Source: Leptodontidium sp. MPI-SDFR-AT-0119 (Eukaryota; Ascomycota; Leotiomycetes; Helotiales; Leptodontidiaceae). From it: 64,000 nucleotides of DNA. Of the stretch, positions 1 to 11,430 are shown piece after piece; the stretch's first letter is position 1, and each line of letters begins with the position of its first letter. The stretch is from NCBI GenBank assembly GCA_020726505.1, contig JAHLEZ010000001.1:5766001-5830000 (forward strand). Direction: 5' to 3'. The translations under genes were made by a program, and so were the position numbers. The notes under the pieces are model-generated. The model was given only the letters and a program-made list of their open reading frames with translations, was not told the DNA's origin and did no database searches.

Positions 1-868
1 GGACTGTCCAGCATTGTAGCCTTGGTGAGGAACGTCATCATCATCTTCGCCATCGATACGCTTCTTCAGTGTTGATATCCATCCGTTGACCTTGCTCTGT
101 GTCTCGAGGAAACCCTTCTTCAAGTTCTCTCCAATGATTGGCAAATCGTCATCAATGAAACTACGTTCCCTCGCTGGATCATTGGGTCCTGGATGCAGAC
201 CAGTCTGCTGTCGACGAGGCGCGTCTCCACGGCTAGAGCTACGCGGCGCATCTCCTCCCCATCCACCACCATAGTGTTCAGCCAGTTGACGAGCGTACTG
301 CTCATCTGCTTCGAGTTGTGACTGCGGGGTGGATCCGGAGCGAGGAGCTGCAGGACGAGGAGGCTGAGGAGGAGGCGTGGGTTCTCTGACGGCATCAGGA
401 TCCGACATACCTACAGGCAGCAGTCAGTAGGCTTTCTACATGAATTGCACTCGTCAAGGCCGCGTACCAAGTAAAGCATTAAAAGCTGGTTCAACACGGC
501 CCCCGCTGGCTCTCAGGACAGCCTTCACAACAGCAGCATCAATGCTTGGGAACGCCTCCTTCAGTGTATTTTCCGCCTGTTGCTGAGGGCTCAAAGGACG
601 CGGAGGCTTCGCAGGCGGTTCATCTTCAACAGTTGCTTGCTTTGATGCTGCCGGCGCATCATTGCCCAAGGTTCCTGATTCTTGTACGTCGTCGTCGTCC
701 ATCTCTAATGGTCGAGCAGTTGTTGGCGATTCAGCTCCGGTTGGACTCTTCAACTGTTGGAGGAAATGTGTTAGCAATGGCCTCTCAGGTAAATAACGCA
801 TGAACTCCAATACCCAGCTGTGTATCAGCACTTACTGGGCTATCCGTGGCCTTTGTTGGAGCGGACAT
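1..868 (-). CDS. CUE-domain ubiquitin-binding protein (Cue5/Don1-like), 3' end cut by window
   Basis: Three exons read on the minus strand: 868-836, 753-468 and 410 to beyond base 1. The start is ATG at 868 (MSAPTKATDSP), with introns at 835-754 and 467-411. The product has an acidic/proline-rich N-terminus, then a CUE domain of about 40 residues (from ENTLKEAFPSIDAAVVKAVL to AFNALLGMSDPDA), which spans the second splice junction. The splice restores the typical LLGMSDP motif. After it comes a Pro/Arg-rich linker, a QLEADEQYARQLAEHYGG segment and a helical region (GENLKKGFLETQSKVNGW). CUE domains bind ubiquitin; yeast Cue5 is an adaptor for autophagy of ubiquitinated proteins, so that role is inferred by family. 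Divergent with ELP5 over 485 bp. The C-terminus lies outside the window. Confidence 0.88.
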
Positions 869-1353
869 TGTGTTGCGATTTGTACTCTGGTGAAGAAATC
901 TCAGTCAAAATCTGCTTCTGCAGAGAATCAAGATAAGCCGAGAGAGGTTTGGGACGAGATAAATACACTCGTGGACTGACGACGATCTAACAAGGCAGCT
1001 CGCTACGTACCTGGAGACAACGGCGACCCCACACCACGAGGCGTACCTCCTGTGGCTAAGCTTTCACGTGCAAATCATATGATTTTCGACTTTCTCAATG
1101 ACAACCTGCCCATGAACTATGTCGCTCTCTGCCTTTTGCATACGGTAGTAGGAAGCAATCTAATAGACAATTTTCACATTTCCGAGAGAAGATAGGTTAA
1201 GTTCGCAGTTTAGTCTGTTGCTTTCAGTTTCTTTTGCGCTCATGCATTCACTTTCTCGGCAGGTAGGTTGGTATTTTGACATATTTTTCTTTACTTCTTC
1301 ATCCTCGAGACGTCCATCCCAACTCCTTCCCATCAAACAGCAACATAATCAAA
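869..1353. promoter_or_regulatory. Shared intergenic promoter of the CUE gene and ELP5
   Basis: 485 bp between two divergently read start codons (868 minus, 1354 plus). It contains no supportable ORF. A pyrimidine-rich leader lies just before the ELP5 start. No specific factor site is claimed. Confidence 0.5.
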
Positions 1354-2694
1354 ATGGCACCCTCACCCCTACAGCAGCGGCGAACTCACAACACACTCCT
1401 ATTTCAAAAGCTATTGAATCTCAGAGATAGCGCAAGTCCGTTCACATTAATACTAGATACGTTGGAGCAGAGTGGAGGACCAGCAGTGCGAGAGTTTGCA
1501 CGGCGATCGAAGGTACGTTCTAGGCGCTTATCTTATTCTTCTTAACCTCTTGGTGCTGCTTATTCGAGTACTCTCCATGTATTTTCATGTATATCGTTCA
1601 ATTTCTCGACGCCTTTGGCATGGAGTCCTTCAGAAGTCATCAACCACGCGATGACTCGGATCTAGATTCTACATATATTGAATACTTGTTCTAACGAATG
1701 CGTCAGATCTCAAAGAACAACATCGTATTCATATCTTTCTCAACTCTTCGGAAGAAAGTGCCCTTTGAAGTCGATTCGTTCATTACAGCTCGTGGAAAAG
1801 CACTAAATGTCCTGAGAACCGAGATTTTATCCCATCTCCAGGCACCCCCAACTACTGCCCAGAATACATCTCTGGCTTCTACGAGTAAGTGGAAGTCTAT
1901 TCGAAAGTCGCCTACAATGATTACATTATTGACACGAACTAGAGTACCTTCTCATAATTGACACCTTAAACACCCTCTCAAGCAGTCATCCACAACACCT
2001 TTCGCTTTTTCTCTCGTCGCTACTCGTTGTCCCACAAATCTCCCTTCTGGCAACATATCACACCGATGTTCCTCTCTCGCAATCTCCTTCAGCGTCACCA
2101 TACGCCCCCTCTCCCCTCACGACTCTCATCTGCCTCGCCACCGCTATCCTAACAGTCTCCTCCCTTTCGCAAACTCTAGCCCGCAAACGCGCGCGAGACA
2201 AGAGTCACCAGGAACCCGTATTCGGCATCCAAGAAGGTAGAGAAGGTGTGATTGTTGGCATGAAGAGACCTGCAAAAGATGAGCAGGGCCTGGTAATCAA
2301 CATGGAGATCCGGCGACGCTCAGGTCGAGGCGTGACAGAGAACTTCGTCCTTTTGCCTCCGGTACCACCAACCTCAAATTCACAATCCGCCTCTAAATCA
2401 GCCAAGCTATCTTCATTGAGCGAGTTCATACTGCTGGATGATCACCCACTTTACGCTTCACCGTCAACTGGTGGAGCCGCTTCAGCTGCGACTGCTGACG
2501 AAGAAGACATGAACACAACGTTCAATCTCGGTCTTACGGAGAAACAGAAGAGAGATAGAGAGAATGTGGTTCTCCCATATTTTGACGCGCAGAAAGACGG
2601 AGGTGCAGCAGGGCCAGGTGATGGAGGGCGGATTCTGTACGATATGGGTGCGGAGGATAGGGAAGATTTTGATGACGAGGAGGATGAAATTTGA
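1354..2694 (+). CDS. ELP5: Elongator complex subunit Elp5 (Iki1)
   Basis: Exons 1354-1512, 1707-1884 and 1943-2694 join in frame to 362 residues. Elp5 is a RecA-fold-like subunit of the Elp4-5-6 ring of Elongator, which supports tRNA wobble-uridine (U34) modification. Visible family marks: N-terminal LLNLRDSASPFTLILDTLEQ, then SKNNIVFISF, then YLLIIDTLNTLSSSHPQHLS created only after splicing of intron 2, and GLVINMEIRRRSGRGV. The C-terminus is typical of fungal Elp5, with RENVVLPYFDAQ, GGRILYDMG and an acidic DDEEDEI end. No P-loop is seen, as usual for this inactive RecA-like family. Intron 1 is 194 nt, intron 2 is 58 nt. Identification rests on remembered family pattern; confidence is high. 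Confidence 0.87.
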
Positions 2695-3833
2695 AGAAGT
2701 GTACTCGGTGCACACAGCATGACGGGAGTTTTCTACAAAACCCAGCTGTTATCAATCCATGGAAGTTATACTCGTTCCGCCTTCGTCTGAGTCTACAAGC
2801 TACCCATTGATTCCACTCACTGTCCACGCTCAAGCCTCAACATCATTTCGCTTATTCCCAAACCATCTCATCCGAGCCCTTGTCTCAACTTCAGCCACAC
2901 AGTCCGTTCCCGATCCTATTATCTATCTAAATAAGCAAATGTTTTTCGCCCTGTCCAGCGTCCCCTCCGTGGCCTGGCAGATGCACCTCCAGACGTCATC
3001 ACGTCTCTGTGTCCCCCCCCCCGCTGGCTACTTTCTGTATCTGTATTTTGAGAAACTTCGTGCCGACCCTCGTGCACAATGACACTCGCTCATACATTGC
3101 AAACCCGAACATGAGGGACTCTGATTCCTGCAGTTACGCTCAGTCAATCAATCACCCCACACGGCGACATCCTCCTGTAAAAGGTGATGCCCGACTTGAC
3201 CCAAATAGATATTGACCTCATCGCAATATTGGAAACTCATAAAGATGTAGACTTGGTGGCCGGTATCACCCTCAATTTGGGCCCATTGAGCTGAGAGGCA
3301 TACAGTCGAACTTTTTTGATTCTTTTAACAATCCTCTCCTGAGAGGAAGATGTGTTTCTTGCTATTCTTTTTTACAATTTTTTAGACCGATTCCTAGCCA
3401 GCTGGGGAATCCGTGCTGCCGCCGTTGGAAGGCCTTGGGGAGATTGGATGCGATGAGGCTGGAAAAGGGGTTGGCTAAGCGAAACATGCTTGCAAGATGT
3501 GAGTGAACTCCAAGAAGGAATGTAATATTCAGATTGACCCTTGGTTCTAGTTTGGATGTTTGTTTGCATTTGGAGTCAATATATTTCTTTGATGACTGAA
3601 GCTCAATGTGCCATGGCACAACAGAAGCCCATGCCTTGTCCTGTAACAGTACCGTAGCGTACCTAGGTTCCAAACAATTGACTCTGGAGATCCGAAAGTT
3701 AGCTCGGCACCCCGCAATTAGAACAGCCCACCTCAAAGATCGCGTCATCCCGATGTTCAACAGTACAACCTTCTCGATTGCCAGTTCCTTTCCACCTCCC
3801 AACCTAACAACAATACTTGACCAATAAACCAAA
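2695..3833. other. Intergenic, no gene seen
   Basis: 1.1 kb between two plus-strand genes. It should hold the ELP5 3' UTR and the CAB5 promoter. ORFs here are short, low in coding character or antisense to CAB5. A run of C occurs near 3015. Confidence 0.5.
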
Positions 3834-4652
3834 ATGCTACTCCTCGGCCTAACCGGTTCGATTGCGACCGGAAAATCAACAGTATCATCCATCCTCTCCG
3901 CACCACCGTACTCCCTCCCGATAATCGACGCCGATATCCTCGCGCGCCGCGTCGTCGAGCCAGGCAGCGCAGGCTACGCCAAAATCCTCGCACACTTCCA
4001 ACACAACACCCCAGACCTCCTCCTGCCCTTCCCAGATGACGCGACGTACGATCGGAGTAAAGGCGCGCCGTTGAACAGACCTGCGCTTGGCAGACGGGTG
4101 TTTGGGGACAGCGAGGAGAGGAGGAGGGATCGCGCTGTGCTGAATGGGATTGTGCACCCCGCTGTAAGGAGGGAGATGTATAAGGAATTGCTGATGTGCT
4201 ATTTGAGGGGGTGTTGGGCGGTGGTGCTGGATGTGCCGCTGCTTTTTGAGAGTAGTTTAGATGTGCTCTGTGGGACGGTTATGGTTGTTGCGGTTTGTGA
4301 TCCGGAAATCCAGATGAAGAGATTGATGGAGAGGGATTCGCATTTGACGAGGGAGGATGCCGAGAATAGAGTTAGGAGTCAGGGTGATGTGAGGGAGAAG
4401 GCGAGGAGGTGTGAGGCGAGAGGTCCTGGGAGGGGAGTGGTGGTTTGGAACGATAAAGGGAAGGAGGAACTGAGAGGAGAAATTGAGAGGGTGATGAAGG
4501 AGGTAAGCAGAGCGAGTCCCAGGTGGTGGGCTTGGTTATTACTGCTATGTCCGCCGCTGGCTGGATTTGCTGGATTGTGGAACTATTGGAGGAGTTTGGT
4601 CATTAACAAGAAGTGGAAGGAGGGAGAGTTACAGGCCAAGGCGAAGCTTTGA
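3834..4652 (+). CDS. CAB5: Dephospho-CoA kinase
   Basis: Intronless, 272 residues. The enzyme phosphorylates dephospho-CoA at the 3' hydroxyl of ribose, the last step of coenzyme A synthesis. The N-terminus MLLLGLTGSIATGKSTVSS carries the P-loop (GSIATGKST, residues 8-16). IDADILARRVVEPGSAGY is the CoaE substrate-binding region, and LDVPLLFESSLD and MERDSHLTREDAENRVRSQ are also CoaE hallmarks. The last ~50 residues add a hydrophobic segment (WWAWLLLLCPPLAGFAGLW), a C-terminal membrane anchor reported for eukaryotic monofunctional CoaE proteins, suggesting attachment to a membrane. The start follows directly from the P-loop position. The 3' half is noticeably more G-rich than its surroundings. 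Confidence 0.93.
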   Translation: MLLLGLTGSIATGKSTVSSILSAPPYSLPIIDADILARRVVEPGSAGYAKILAHFQHNTPDLLLPFPDDATYDRSKGAPLNRPALGRRVFGDSEERRRDRAVLNGIVHPAVRREMYKELLMCYLRGCWAVVLDVPLLFESSLDVLCGTVMVVAVCDPEIQMKRLMERDSHLTREDAENRVRSQGDVREKARRCEARGPGRGVVVWNDKGKEELRGEIERVMKEVSRASPRWWAWLLLLCPPLAGFAGLWNYWRSLVINKKWKEGELQAKAKL

Positions 4653-4956
4653 CGTCGGTGATTGTCCTCAGATCTTTGTCTGGATCTTGGTCGCGGTTGG
4701 GTAGCGTTGTCTCGGACTGGCGCAGAGCGGGAGATATGTCTTCGGATGTCTTCTTCTACGGCGAGATTTTGCATAATCATATATCTTCAGAGAGCAAGTG
4801 CCATGATATTCCCCTGATATCGTTATCTATCACATATGTACAATGGCCCCCCACCCCATTCGGATATCTACATGTACACTTGGCTGCCCTCATATGTCCC
4901 TCGTACGATTTCCCTCCCAATGCATACCACTCAGTCCCTCGCTCGCATCTAACAAA

Positions 4957-5736
4957 CTAGTCCGAATCCCCTTTCAACCCATTCTTTACCAACAGAGCCG
5001 AGAAATCTGGGTTCTTCGCCGCCGCAAAATCATGATTCCAATAGTTGGTAACTTCATGCACCGGGAAATTCGTTGTATTTGACGCTGGATTAGATGGCTT
5101 GGTTCCAGAGTACGCAAAAGCGAATCGATTGTTGCCGTTGGCGTTGAGCACAACCGCTCGGTTACTTGCTCCAGTGTATGATGTGCATCCCGTGCATTTG
5201 GCTGTGACCTTCCAGTGGGTCCTATTTGTGTATGTGCCGGCTTTGATGAACTCGTACTGAGCTCCATTGTAGACTGGAGGCTGAGAATGGCCGCTGAATG
5301 GGAGTCAAAAACTGGTAGTGTACTTGACATGGGAGAAAAGGCAGGACAAAACTCACACTGTGTATCTAGATGATATGACAGCACTAGCACCGTTCGCCCA
5401 ACATGCCATCAATGGATTGTTGATCATACTTCCTCCCCACGCAAGTCCAGCCCAGCCTACGTCAATGGGTGCTGCGATCTGGATGACAACGGGATACGTT
5501 GAGTTAGTCTGGCTCGGAAGCGCCACACGATACGCAATCGTCACACCAATCTTGTACGCTGCATTGTACTGCTGGAAGAGAAATCCAGTATCAGAGTCCC
5601 GAAATGCGAAAGAGTCTGCAGCTTGGACGCCGGCAGCTGGTTATGTCAGAACACGACGATGTGACTTGCAAATGAGGCTTCACTTACCAAGGCTTGCCAC
5701 AGCAGCCACAATCCTACCACCAAATGACCACCTCAT
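4957..5736 (-). CDS. Secreted CDH-type cytochrome-domain protein (DOMON fold)
   Basis: Three exons, 5736-5688, 5636-5357 and 5293-4957, give 221 residues. The first ~22 residues are a signal peptide, ending in AAGVQA just before ADSFAFRDSDTGF. The remainder is one domain resembling the haem-b cytochrome domain of cellobiose dehydrogenase: GVTIAYRVALP, VVIQIAAPIDVGWAGLAWGG with Met87 (a candidate axial haem ligand by analogy), WANGASAVISSRYT, and a late CTGCTSY cysteine pair likely to form a disulfide. There is no flavin (GMC) dehydrogenase domain and no C-terminal membrane segments, so it is a stand-alone extracellular domain. Such proteins may pass electrons to lytic polysaccharide monooxygenases; that role is inferred. 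Introns are 51 and 63 nt. Confidence 0.83.
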
Positions 5737-7825
5737 CTTGAGCCAATGCTACGAGGAAACAGAAACGGAGGAACGAACAAGAGAGCAGCGGTATCCGGTC
5801 AAGTCACTTGTACCACGCTCCGTTGTTAAGGTTCAAATGTCAGATCGGAGCGGTAGAGAAAGCCGGCAGACTTTTCCTGAGATGTAATGTATCTCTGTCG
5901 GTAGGGTGTAGATCAGACCGAGGTCGGTAGATAGGCAATCAAATAAAGACTGGAAGGCTCATTATCCAGTTTCCATGCCGGGGCGAAGGAAAGTCCTGTT
6001 ATATGAGTAGAGAAGAAAGTGGGTGACTTACATCCAGAACCGTCCAGAATAAGACCTTTCCGCCACTTTCCAGTCCGGTATCTGTCGTCTTCCTCCTTTT
6101 GGAAACAAGGCCACAATGCAGTAAGCCTTCGTTCTACCGTCCTCGAGATTTCGGAAGCTGAAGACCGAGAGAGATGCTAGCTGTAGAGAAGTACGGCGGA
6201 AGGCTCACGATCTGTCCTCCACATCTCGAGGACCACCACCGAGAATAACTCACAGGCTAATTCGGAATGGGACTTCTATTCTTCGTCTGCGTCATGACTT
6301 GTCTGCTTCTACAGACGAGTGTCCTGTGGCAAGGGCACGTTACCATTGTTCAATTCAAATCATCGTGAGCCTGACCTTTCCCCTCACCCATATTTGTTTC
6401 TCTGCTTACCCTGACCCCCATGGTCAATATGGCAATATACCAATCCGGTCGATAGCCGCAGCTCTTGGCGAATCAACAAAACAGCCTTGTTGTTGTACGC
6501 GAATTCGCATTTATCCCGTCTGATATTGGGCTCGAGTTCATAATATGCGGCTAAAAAGAAGATTTGTATCTCTCCACACCAAACAGTCTTGGTTTCACAC
6601 GAAATAGCCGGAGGGAACGCTGAGAAATTCTGGGATGTCCACTTGTCGTCCTGCTGATTTTGATCGCTTCGTTCCGGCACTTGGGAGAGGCGAGGTCAGC
6701 TGCCGGTGTTTAGTTCTGTGCTGGGAAGTGCTTAGTGATTGCACAAGCGAAGTTCGTGGGTCTATTTGAGACTGCAAACGGAAGGTCTGTACTTGGAAGC
6801 TTGTGTAGTTCCTCTTCAACAGGTCGCCCAGACCTACCCTCCGAGGCAAAGCCCCACAGCAACGCAGATATAATTGCGGCCGAGACCCATGCCACGAAGC
6901 TCGTGGCCAACAGTGCCAGGTCCTCAGCTGGCACTAGCCTTCGGCCTCCAACCAATTAGTGTCTCGTCCAAGAAGAAAGGCTCTGGCTTAGATATGCAAG
7001 AACAGTGAAAGAAAGTGAACTAAGTATCAAGAGGCTCATGAAAATGCCAGTGAGAGCCGGGTGCTAGCAGTACATCAAAATGATTTACAGGTAAAATAAC
7101 CAGTTGATCATAGCGAACAGGTATTTTGCAGAGCATGTTGACTTAAAACTTCAGAATATGAAGAAGCAACCCCCTGTTGCCCGATTACATATTCGACATT
7201 GTTTTCAACTGTACTCGTGGAAGATTTTGAAGAGCTATGCCGTTAAACATTTGAAATTGGTGGAAGAGATGCAAGAAAAAGAACGCAGGAAAAGCACAAC
7301 GGGGCCACTTGTACTATCAAAACAGAGACGTAGAGGATCCACCGCCAGAAGCGAGAACCGCAGATGAACGAGTCTAGATTGAGACAGAGCTGCAAAATGA
7401 TAATTGGAGAGACCTAGCCCCAATGACGAGGTAAAGAATATACCAGCTATGGAGATGGAGTAAGGAGCTGTGGAGTAGCAACTTTGCCTGGTTTTGCGAG
7501 ATACTGGGATGGCCAACTTCGATTTGCAAGCACGAATAGCTTCTATTGAACACTGTCGGAGTCACCCCCTTCACATGTTGCTCACGCAAACCATGTCAAG
7601 ACTGTCTCAAATGCCCTGTGCCAGCTACACTTACAACTACTTCCTCTTCGGCAGGGTTCAGCTCCTGGTACTCTTCGGCAGTCGCCATGGTCTTGCTCAC
7701 CCACGAGACCAAGTCACAGAGTAGTACGCCGGTTAGGAGATAGGATACCGTGGTGAAGGCCTTGCGTCGTATGCATGGTGATTCGTAACTGCATGGAGGG
7801 TATAATCAGGCTCGGGCCCATCTAT
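5737..7825. other. Intergenic, no confident gene
   Basis: 2.1 kb with scattered short ORFs. On the minus strand a plausible first exon (7688-7635, MATAEEYQELNPAEEEVV followed by a perfect GTAAGT donor) and a membrane-helix ORF near 6955-6710 can be seen, but I could not join them into one gene. A perfect 11-nt inverted repeat lies at 6139-6149 and 6223-6233. Confidence 0.4.
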
Positions 7826-9006
7826 CTAGCTGTATGTGACCGTTGTTCCATCTTCCGCAGGCTCCAGCAGTTTCCACTCGCACTTAATATCTTTCTTCGC
7901 AAACATATCCAGTATAACATTCGCAATCCCGTCGAAGTTCTCCGTTGCTAACGCCAAAATCGTAGGGCCAGCACCCGATAGACAGATACCGCACAGACCA
8001 GGATGAGACTTCGGTGTCACAGATTGGAGGATTTCTGGTAGTCCTGGTATGAGGCCCTTCCTGTACGGCTGGTGCACTTTATCTTGCATCGCGAGATAGA
8101 TCTGCTCTGCATCCGGAGGACTTCTTCCTAACGCTGACGGCAACAAAGCTATCCGCTGCAGATTGAATACGACATCTGCCCGGGAATACGAGGTGGGCAA
8201 TACACTTCTGGCTTTGGCCGTCGCTACTTCGAAGTGTGGGATGATGGCAATAGCCTTGATTTCCTTTGCCCAGGGAAACTTCATATAGTGTCCGATACCA
8301 ATTGGCGGCTCTGGTGGCGCGAAGCCAGTGTCAAGGCCACCAGCTGGTTCGGGGAGGACTTCGCTGAGGGGAATCTCTTTGCGAGAGGTGTCTTCAGGAC
8401 TTAGGTCATTGAGGTAGGTTCCAACAAAGCCACCATAGAGGGCCGCTGCTACGTTATCTGGGTGACGCTCTGTTGACTTTGTTAGTATGTTTATTTCCCA
8501 CAGAATTGGGCAAGTAGCGGAGTAAAAAGAGAGGGCATACCAATCATCAAGCAGTAATCCAACATCCGAGCCTTCGACATCCCCAATTTACCAACCTCAT
8601 TCCCCAGAGCCACACCAGCCACAACAGCCGCTCCCGAAGATCCCAGTCCTCTGCCCAGCGGAATTGGATTCACGATATGGACTTTTGTTTCGGAAGGGAA
8701 AGCTCGTTGACCATGACACCTCAAGACATAAAGAGCGGTGCGTGTGATCAAGTTGCTGTCTGCACTTAATGGGACTTCTTCAGCGCCCTCCCCTTCGTAG
8801 GAGATTTTGCAATTGAGAGGGGCCTCGGATTTGGTGGTGTTATCTATCGACACTTGGATTTCGAGCCAGATGGAGAGCGCAAGGCCAATGACATCGAAGC
8901 CAGGGCCAATATTGGCTGATGAACAGGGTACTTCTGAAATAGAGTGTCAGTTGAACTGTCAATTGGCTTAGGAATATATCATAAATTTAGTACTTATTGT
9001 GATCAT
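7826..9006 (-). CDS. THR1: Homoserine kinase
   Basis: Exons 9006-8994 (13 nt), 8933-8541 and 8469-7826 give 349 residues. The enzyme is a GHMP kinase that phosphorylates L-homoserine in threonine synthesis (cytosolic). Splicing of the tiny first exon yields MITIKVPCSSANIGPGFDV, the family's N-terminal motif. The ATP-binding GHMP loop is PLGRGLGSSGAAVVAG, ERHPDNVAAALYGGF spans the second junction, and the C-terminal GHMP motif is CGICLSGAGPTILAL. The length matches fungal Thr1. A TGACTCT element (one mismatch from the Gcn4/CPC1 site) lies 32-38 bp upstream of the ATG. Divergent with IWR1 over about 400 bp. Confidence 0.95.
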
Positions 9007-9037
9007 GTTGATTTTGTAGAATTTGTATTGTAATTCA

Positions 9038-9044
9038 AGAGTCA
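9038..9044 (-). promoter_or_regulatory. TGACTCT, near-match Gcn4/CPC1 element upstream of THR1
   Basis: Reads TGACTCT on the THR1 strand, one base from TGACTCA, about 32 bp before the start codon. One-mismatch sites are common by chance, so this is suggestive only. Confidence 0.3.
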
Positions 9045-9405
9045 ATAGAGTAAAGTTTGTTGATTGAGGGGTTAATTTTGGATTTTGGCTGGCGCAAATT
9101 CCACCTTTCAGCCTTGTCTACGCCGCGGTAGCGTCTCCGATCACCGGGACGAAAGAAGTGCCCTGATAGGTTCGCCTGAAGACTAGCGCCCGAGCCTTTT
9201 TCCAAGCCAGATCAGTGCAGCACATGTGGGGGAAAAGCCGAATGTCAACAAAGGTTCTCGATTCACCCTAGACCTTGGATCTCTATTCAATCTCGTCTTG
9301 AAGGTCGTACCTCTACCTACATATACCATATCATTCGCGACTTGACATGATTCTCTAACAACCACCTTCAACCCCCAACAACCTGGCCTATTGGCATCTG
9401 TCGCG

Positions 9406-10839
9406 ATGTCTCTTCCACCAGCAACCGTGAAGATCAAGAGAAAGGCGACTGATGACCCAGTGGAGTTCTTGCGTATGCTCTAGTCTGCCATCTACGGACA
9501 AGTCGCTTTACTAACGAGGATTGCAGGTATCCACGAGTCTGGCGGTAGCGGCAAAAGACAGCGACAAGACTCCAACTATATCTTCTCGAGACAGCCCATC
9601 GCGAACGATCCAGCAAGCCAACTCTCCTCTCCAGCTTCGCGCAACATCAAACCGCTTCCTAAATCTGCTAGTCCTGCTCTGCGACAGTCCGACTCTGCGC
9701 CAGCCTCCGAAGATCCAACTCAGACGATCCCACCCACGAGCGTTACACCCCTCACCACTCTGGTCGCACAACCTCGCCGATTCCATATTTCAAGATCCGC
9801 CACCCCCTCGAACAACACAAATGCCATTTCTGGTGGTAGTCGAAAGCGCAAAGTCGAGCCTACAGTCTTCGTCGAACGTCGAATTCGCCCCAAGAGCGCA
9901 GATGGAACTCCCGGAGGTTCACCTGCTCCAGAAAAGTCCGGTAGTCAGGATGTAAAGTGTCCAGTATCAACCCAGCCACCAAGTGCCTCTAAGGAACAGT
10001 CTACAGCTCCAGAAGCTCAACCACAAAAGAAGCCAGGAAAGAATTCCAGAAGCGCTACTCCAGTTAGATCCGTCACTCCGCCCAAATCCTCCCCTGCTCC
10101 TCTACGAAATGTCCGTTTGCCGAACGGGTCGATGATGCCATGGGATGTCACTTCCGACCGGTTGGCAGCTGAGATGCAAGCTTATACCTTACAAGAGATT
10201 GGAAAGACTATTGCTGCTTCTGAAGCCCCGAGACCAGCTCCTGTATCCAGTCGCATCAAGTCCCCAAGCAAATTCAAGCCTAAGAAGCCAGCTCTGCGGT
10301 ACTTGGAGAGACACCCGGAGCACAAAGTTGCTGCGAGCATGGAGGTGGATGAGGAATACATTGTTGAGGATATGGATGATGATTCTGAGTACATTATCGA
10401 TACTTACGTTCGTGTACCAGCAGATGCTCTAGAGGCAGAGGAGGGCCAGAAGAATATTGGTCTCTTGATTCTTGATTCTCAACCGGATATTGATGAGTTC
10501 TACAGAGAGGACGAGGAGAGTGACGAGGAAGAGGACGATGGGGATGAAGACGAGAATGGTGTGTCACACCCTCTCTACCTCTTGACACACCTTACTGACT
10601 ACAATGCAGCGGAGAACCACTATACAGCCGACTACCCAGATGAAGAAGTAGACTCCGATGACGAATTCGACCGCAACGCCTACAACTACCGCAACCACAA
10701 CGCTTCTGATCTGGAGGAATTTGACGAGGATGACGCTACATTCAGTGACGATGAGAGCGAGGCTACTAAATACCCCTGGATGACCAAGCCATGGGTCAAG
10801 AGGTCTGCTACTGATACAGTCATGGATGATAGTGACTAA
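9406..10839 (+). CDS. IWR1: RNA polymerase II nuclear-import factor Iwr1
   Basis: Exons 9406-9472, 9527-10558 and 10610-10839 give 442 residues. Iwr1 binds assembled RNA polymerase II in the cytoplasm and directs it into the nucleus. The N-terminus, VKIKRKATDDPVEFLRI, carries a basic segment and forms only after removal of the 54-nt intron 1, which has a CTAAC branch point. The middle is Ser/Pro-rich and disordered. The C-terminal half has YIVEDMDDDSEYIIDTYVRV and the Iwr1 core AENHYTADYPDEEVDSDDEF. Intron 2 (10559-10609) is exactly 51 nt with no stop, so retention would insert 17 residues in the middle of the acidic core. Splicing restores the usual core, so I prefer it. Confidence 0.88.
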
Positions 10840-11430
10840 GGGATGGATTTTCTTGCACAGCGTGTACCTATGTAGATTTCATACATAGCGCATACAGGAT
10901 AGACAGAGAATGTGCAAAGGCTCTGTATATTGCAAATACAGAGGCAAAAGCCATAGATGGTAGAACAAGACGTACATAGAAAATGCGGTACTGAACGAAC
11001 TTCAATCAGCGTTTAAGAAATGGCATTAATAACTCGAACTGCATTTTGAGTGATCTAAAAAATACCGTATTCTGAGCTAGATTGCGCGCTTGCAAAGAAT
11101 TAAGTGACTGGAACAATAAGGAACTATCAATATAAATGCGAGTAGTAAAAAGGTGTATAAAAGCAAGCTAAGCCGAGTCGAAAAATGTTACTGTAGTGAA
11201 TGAGCACCCGTAGGTAGATAACAGAACAGAACAGATGCCACTTATGAAAATATCTTCTTTAATTTCTCTACAAGGTCGCGGAGTGCAAAATGCCGCAGTA
11301 CTTGTATGGAAAACATTACATTGATCCCATGGTATCGTGACTTTTATATACCCGATCACCCAAACGCACAAGCACCATCCCTAAATGCTCCAGCCATAAA
11401 CGCCAAAAGATGCAAAGCCATTCCACAATC
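10840..11430. other. Convergent intergenic 3' region (IWR1 / LOC1)
   Basis: About 590 bp between convergent genes, A/T-rich, with no ORF of interest. It should contain both polyadenylation regions. Confidence 0.5.

Noticed and set aside
3362..3892. 176-codon minus-strand ORF overlapping the CAB5 start
   Set aside because: Antisense to CAB5 and its promoter, without recognisable blocks.
6139..6233. Perfect 11-nt inverted repeat (GTCCTCGAGAT / ATCTCGAGGAC) with a 73-nt spacer, as a possible miniature element or RNA hairpin
   Set aside because: The match does not extend beyond 11 nt, there is no target-site duplication and no second copy in the window.
5913..6960. Minus-strand ORFs (helix-containing 6955-6710, and 6116-5913) as a UstYa/DUF3328-type gene
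   Set aside because: None of the HxxHC-type motifs of that family is present, and no consistent exon chain could be built.
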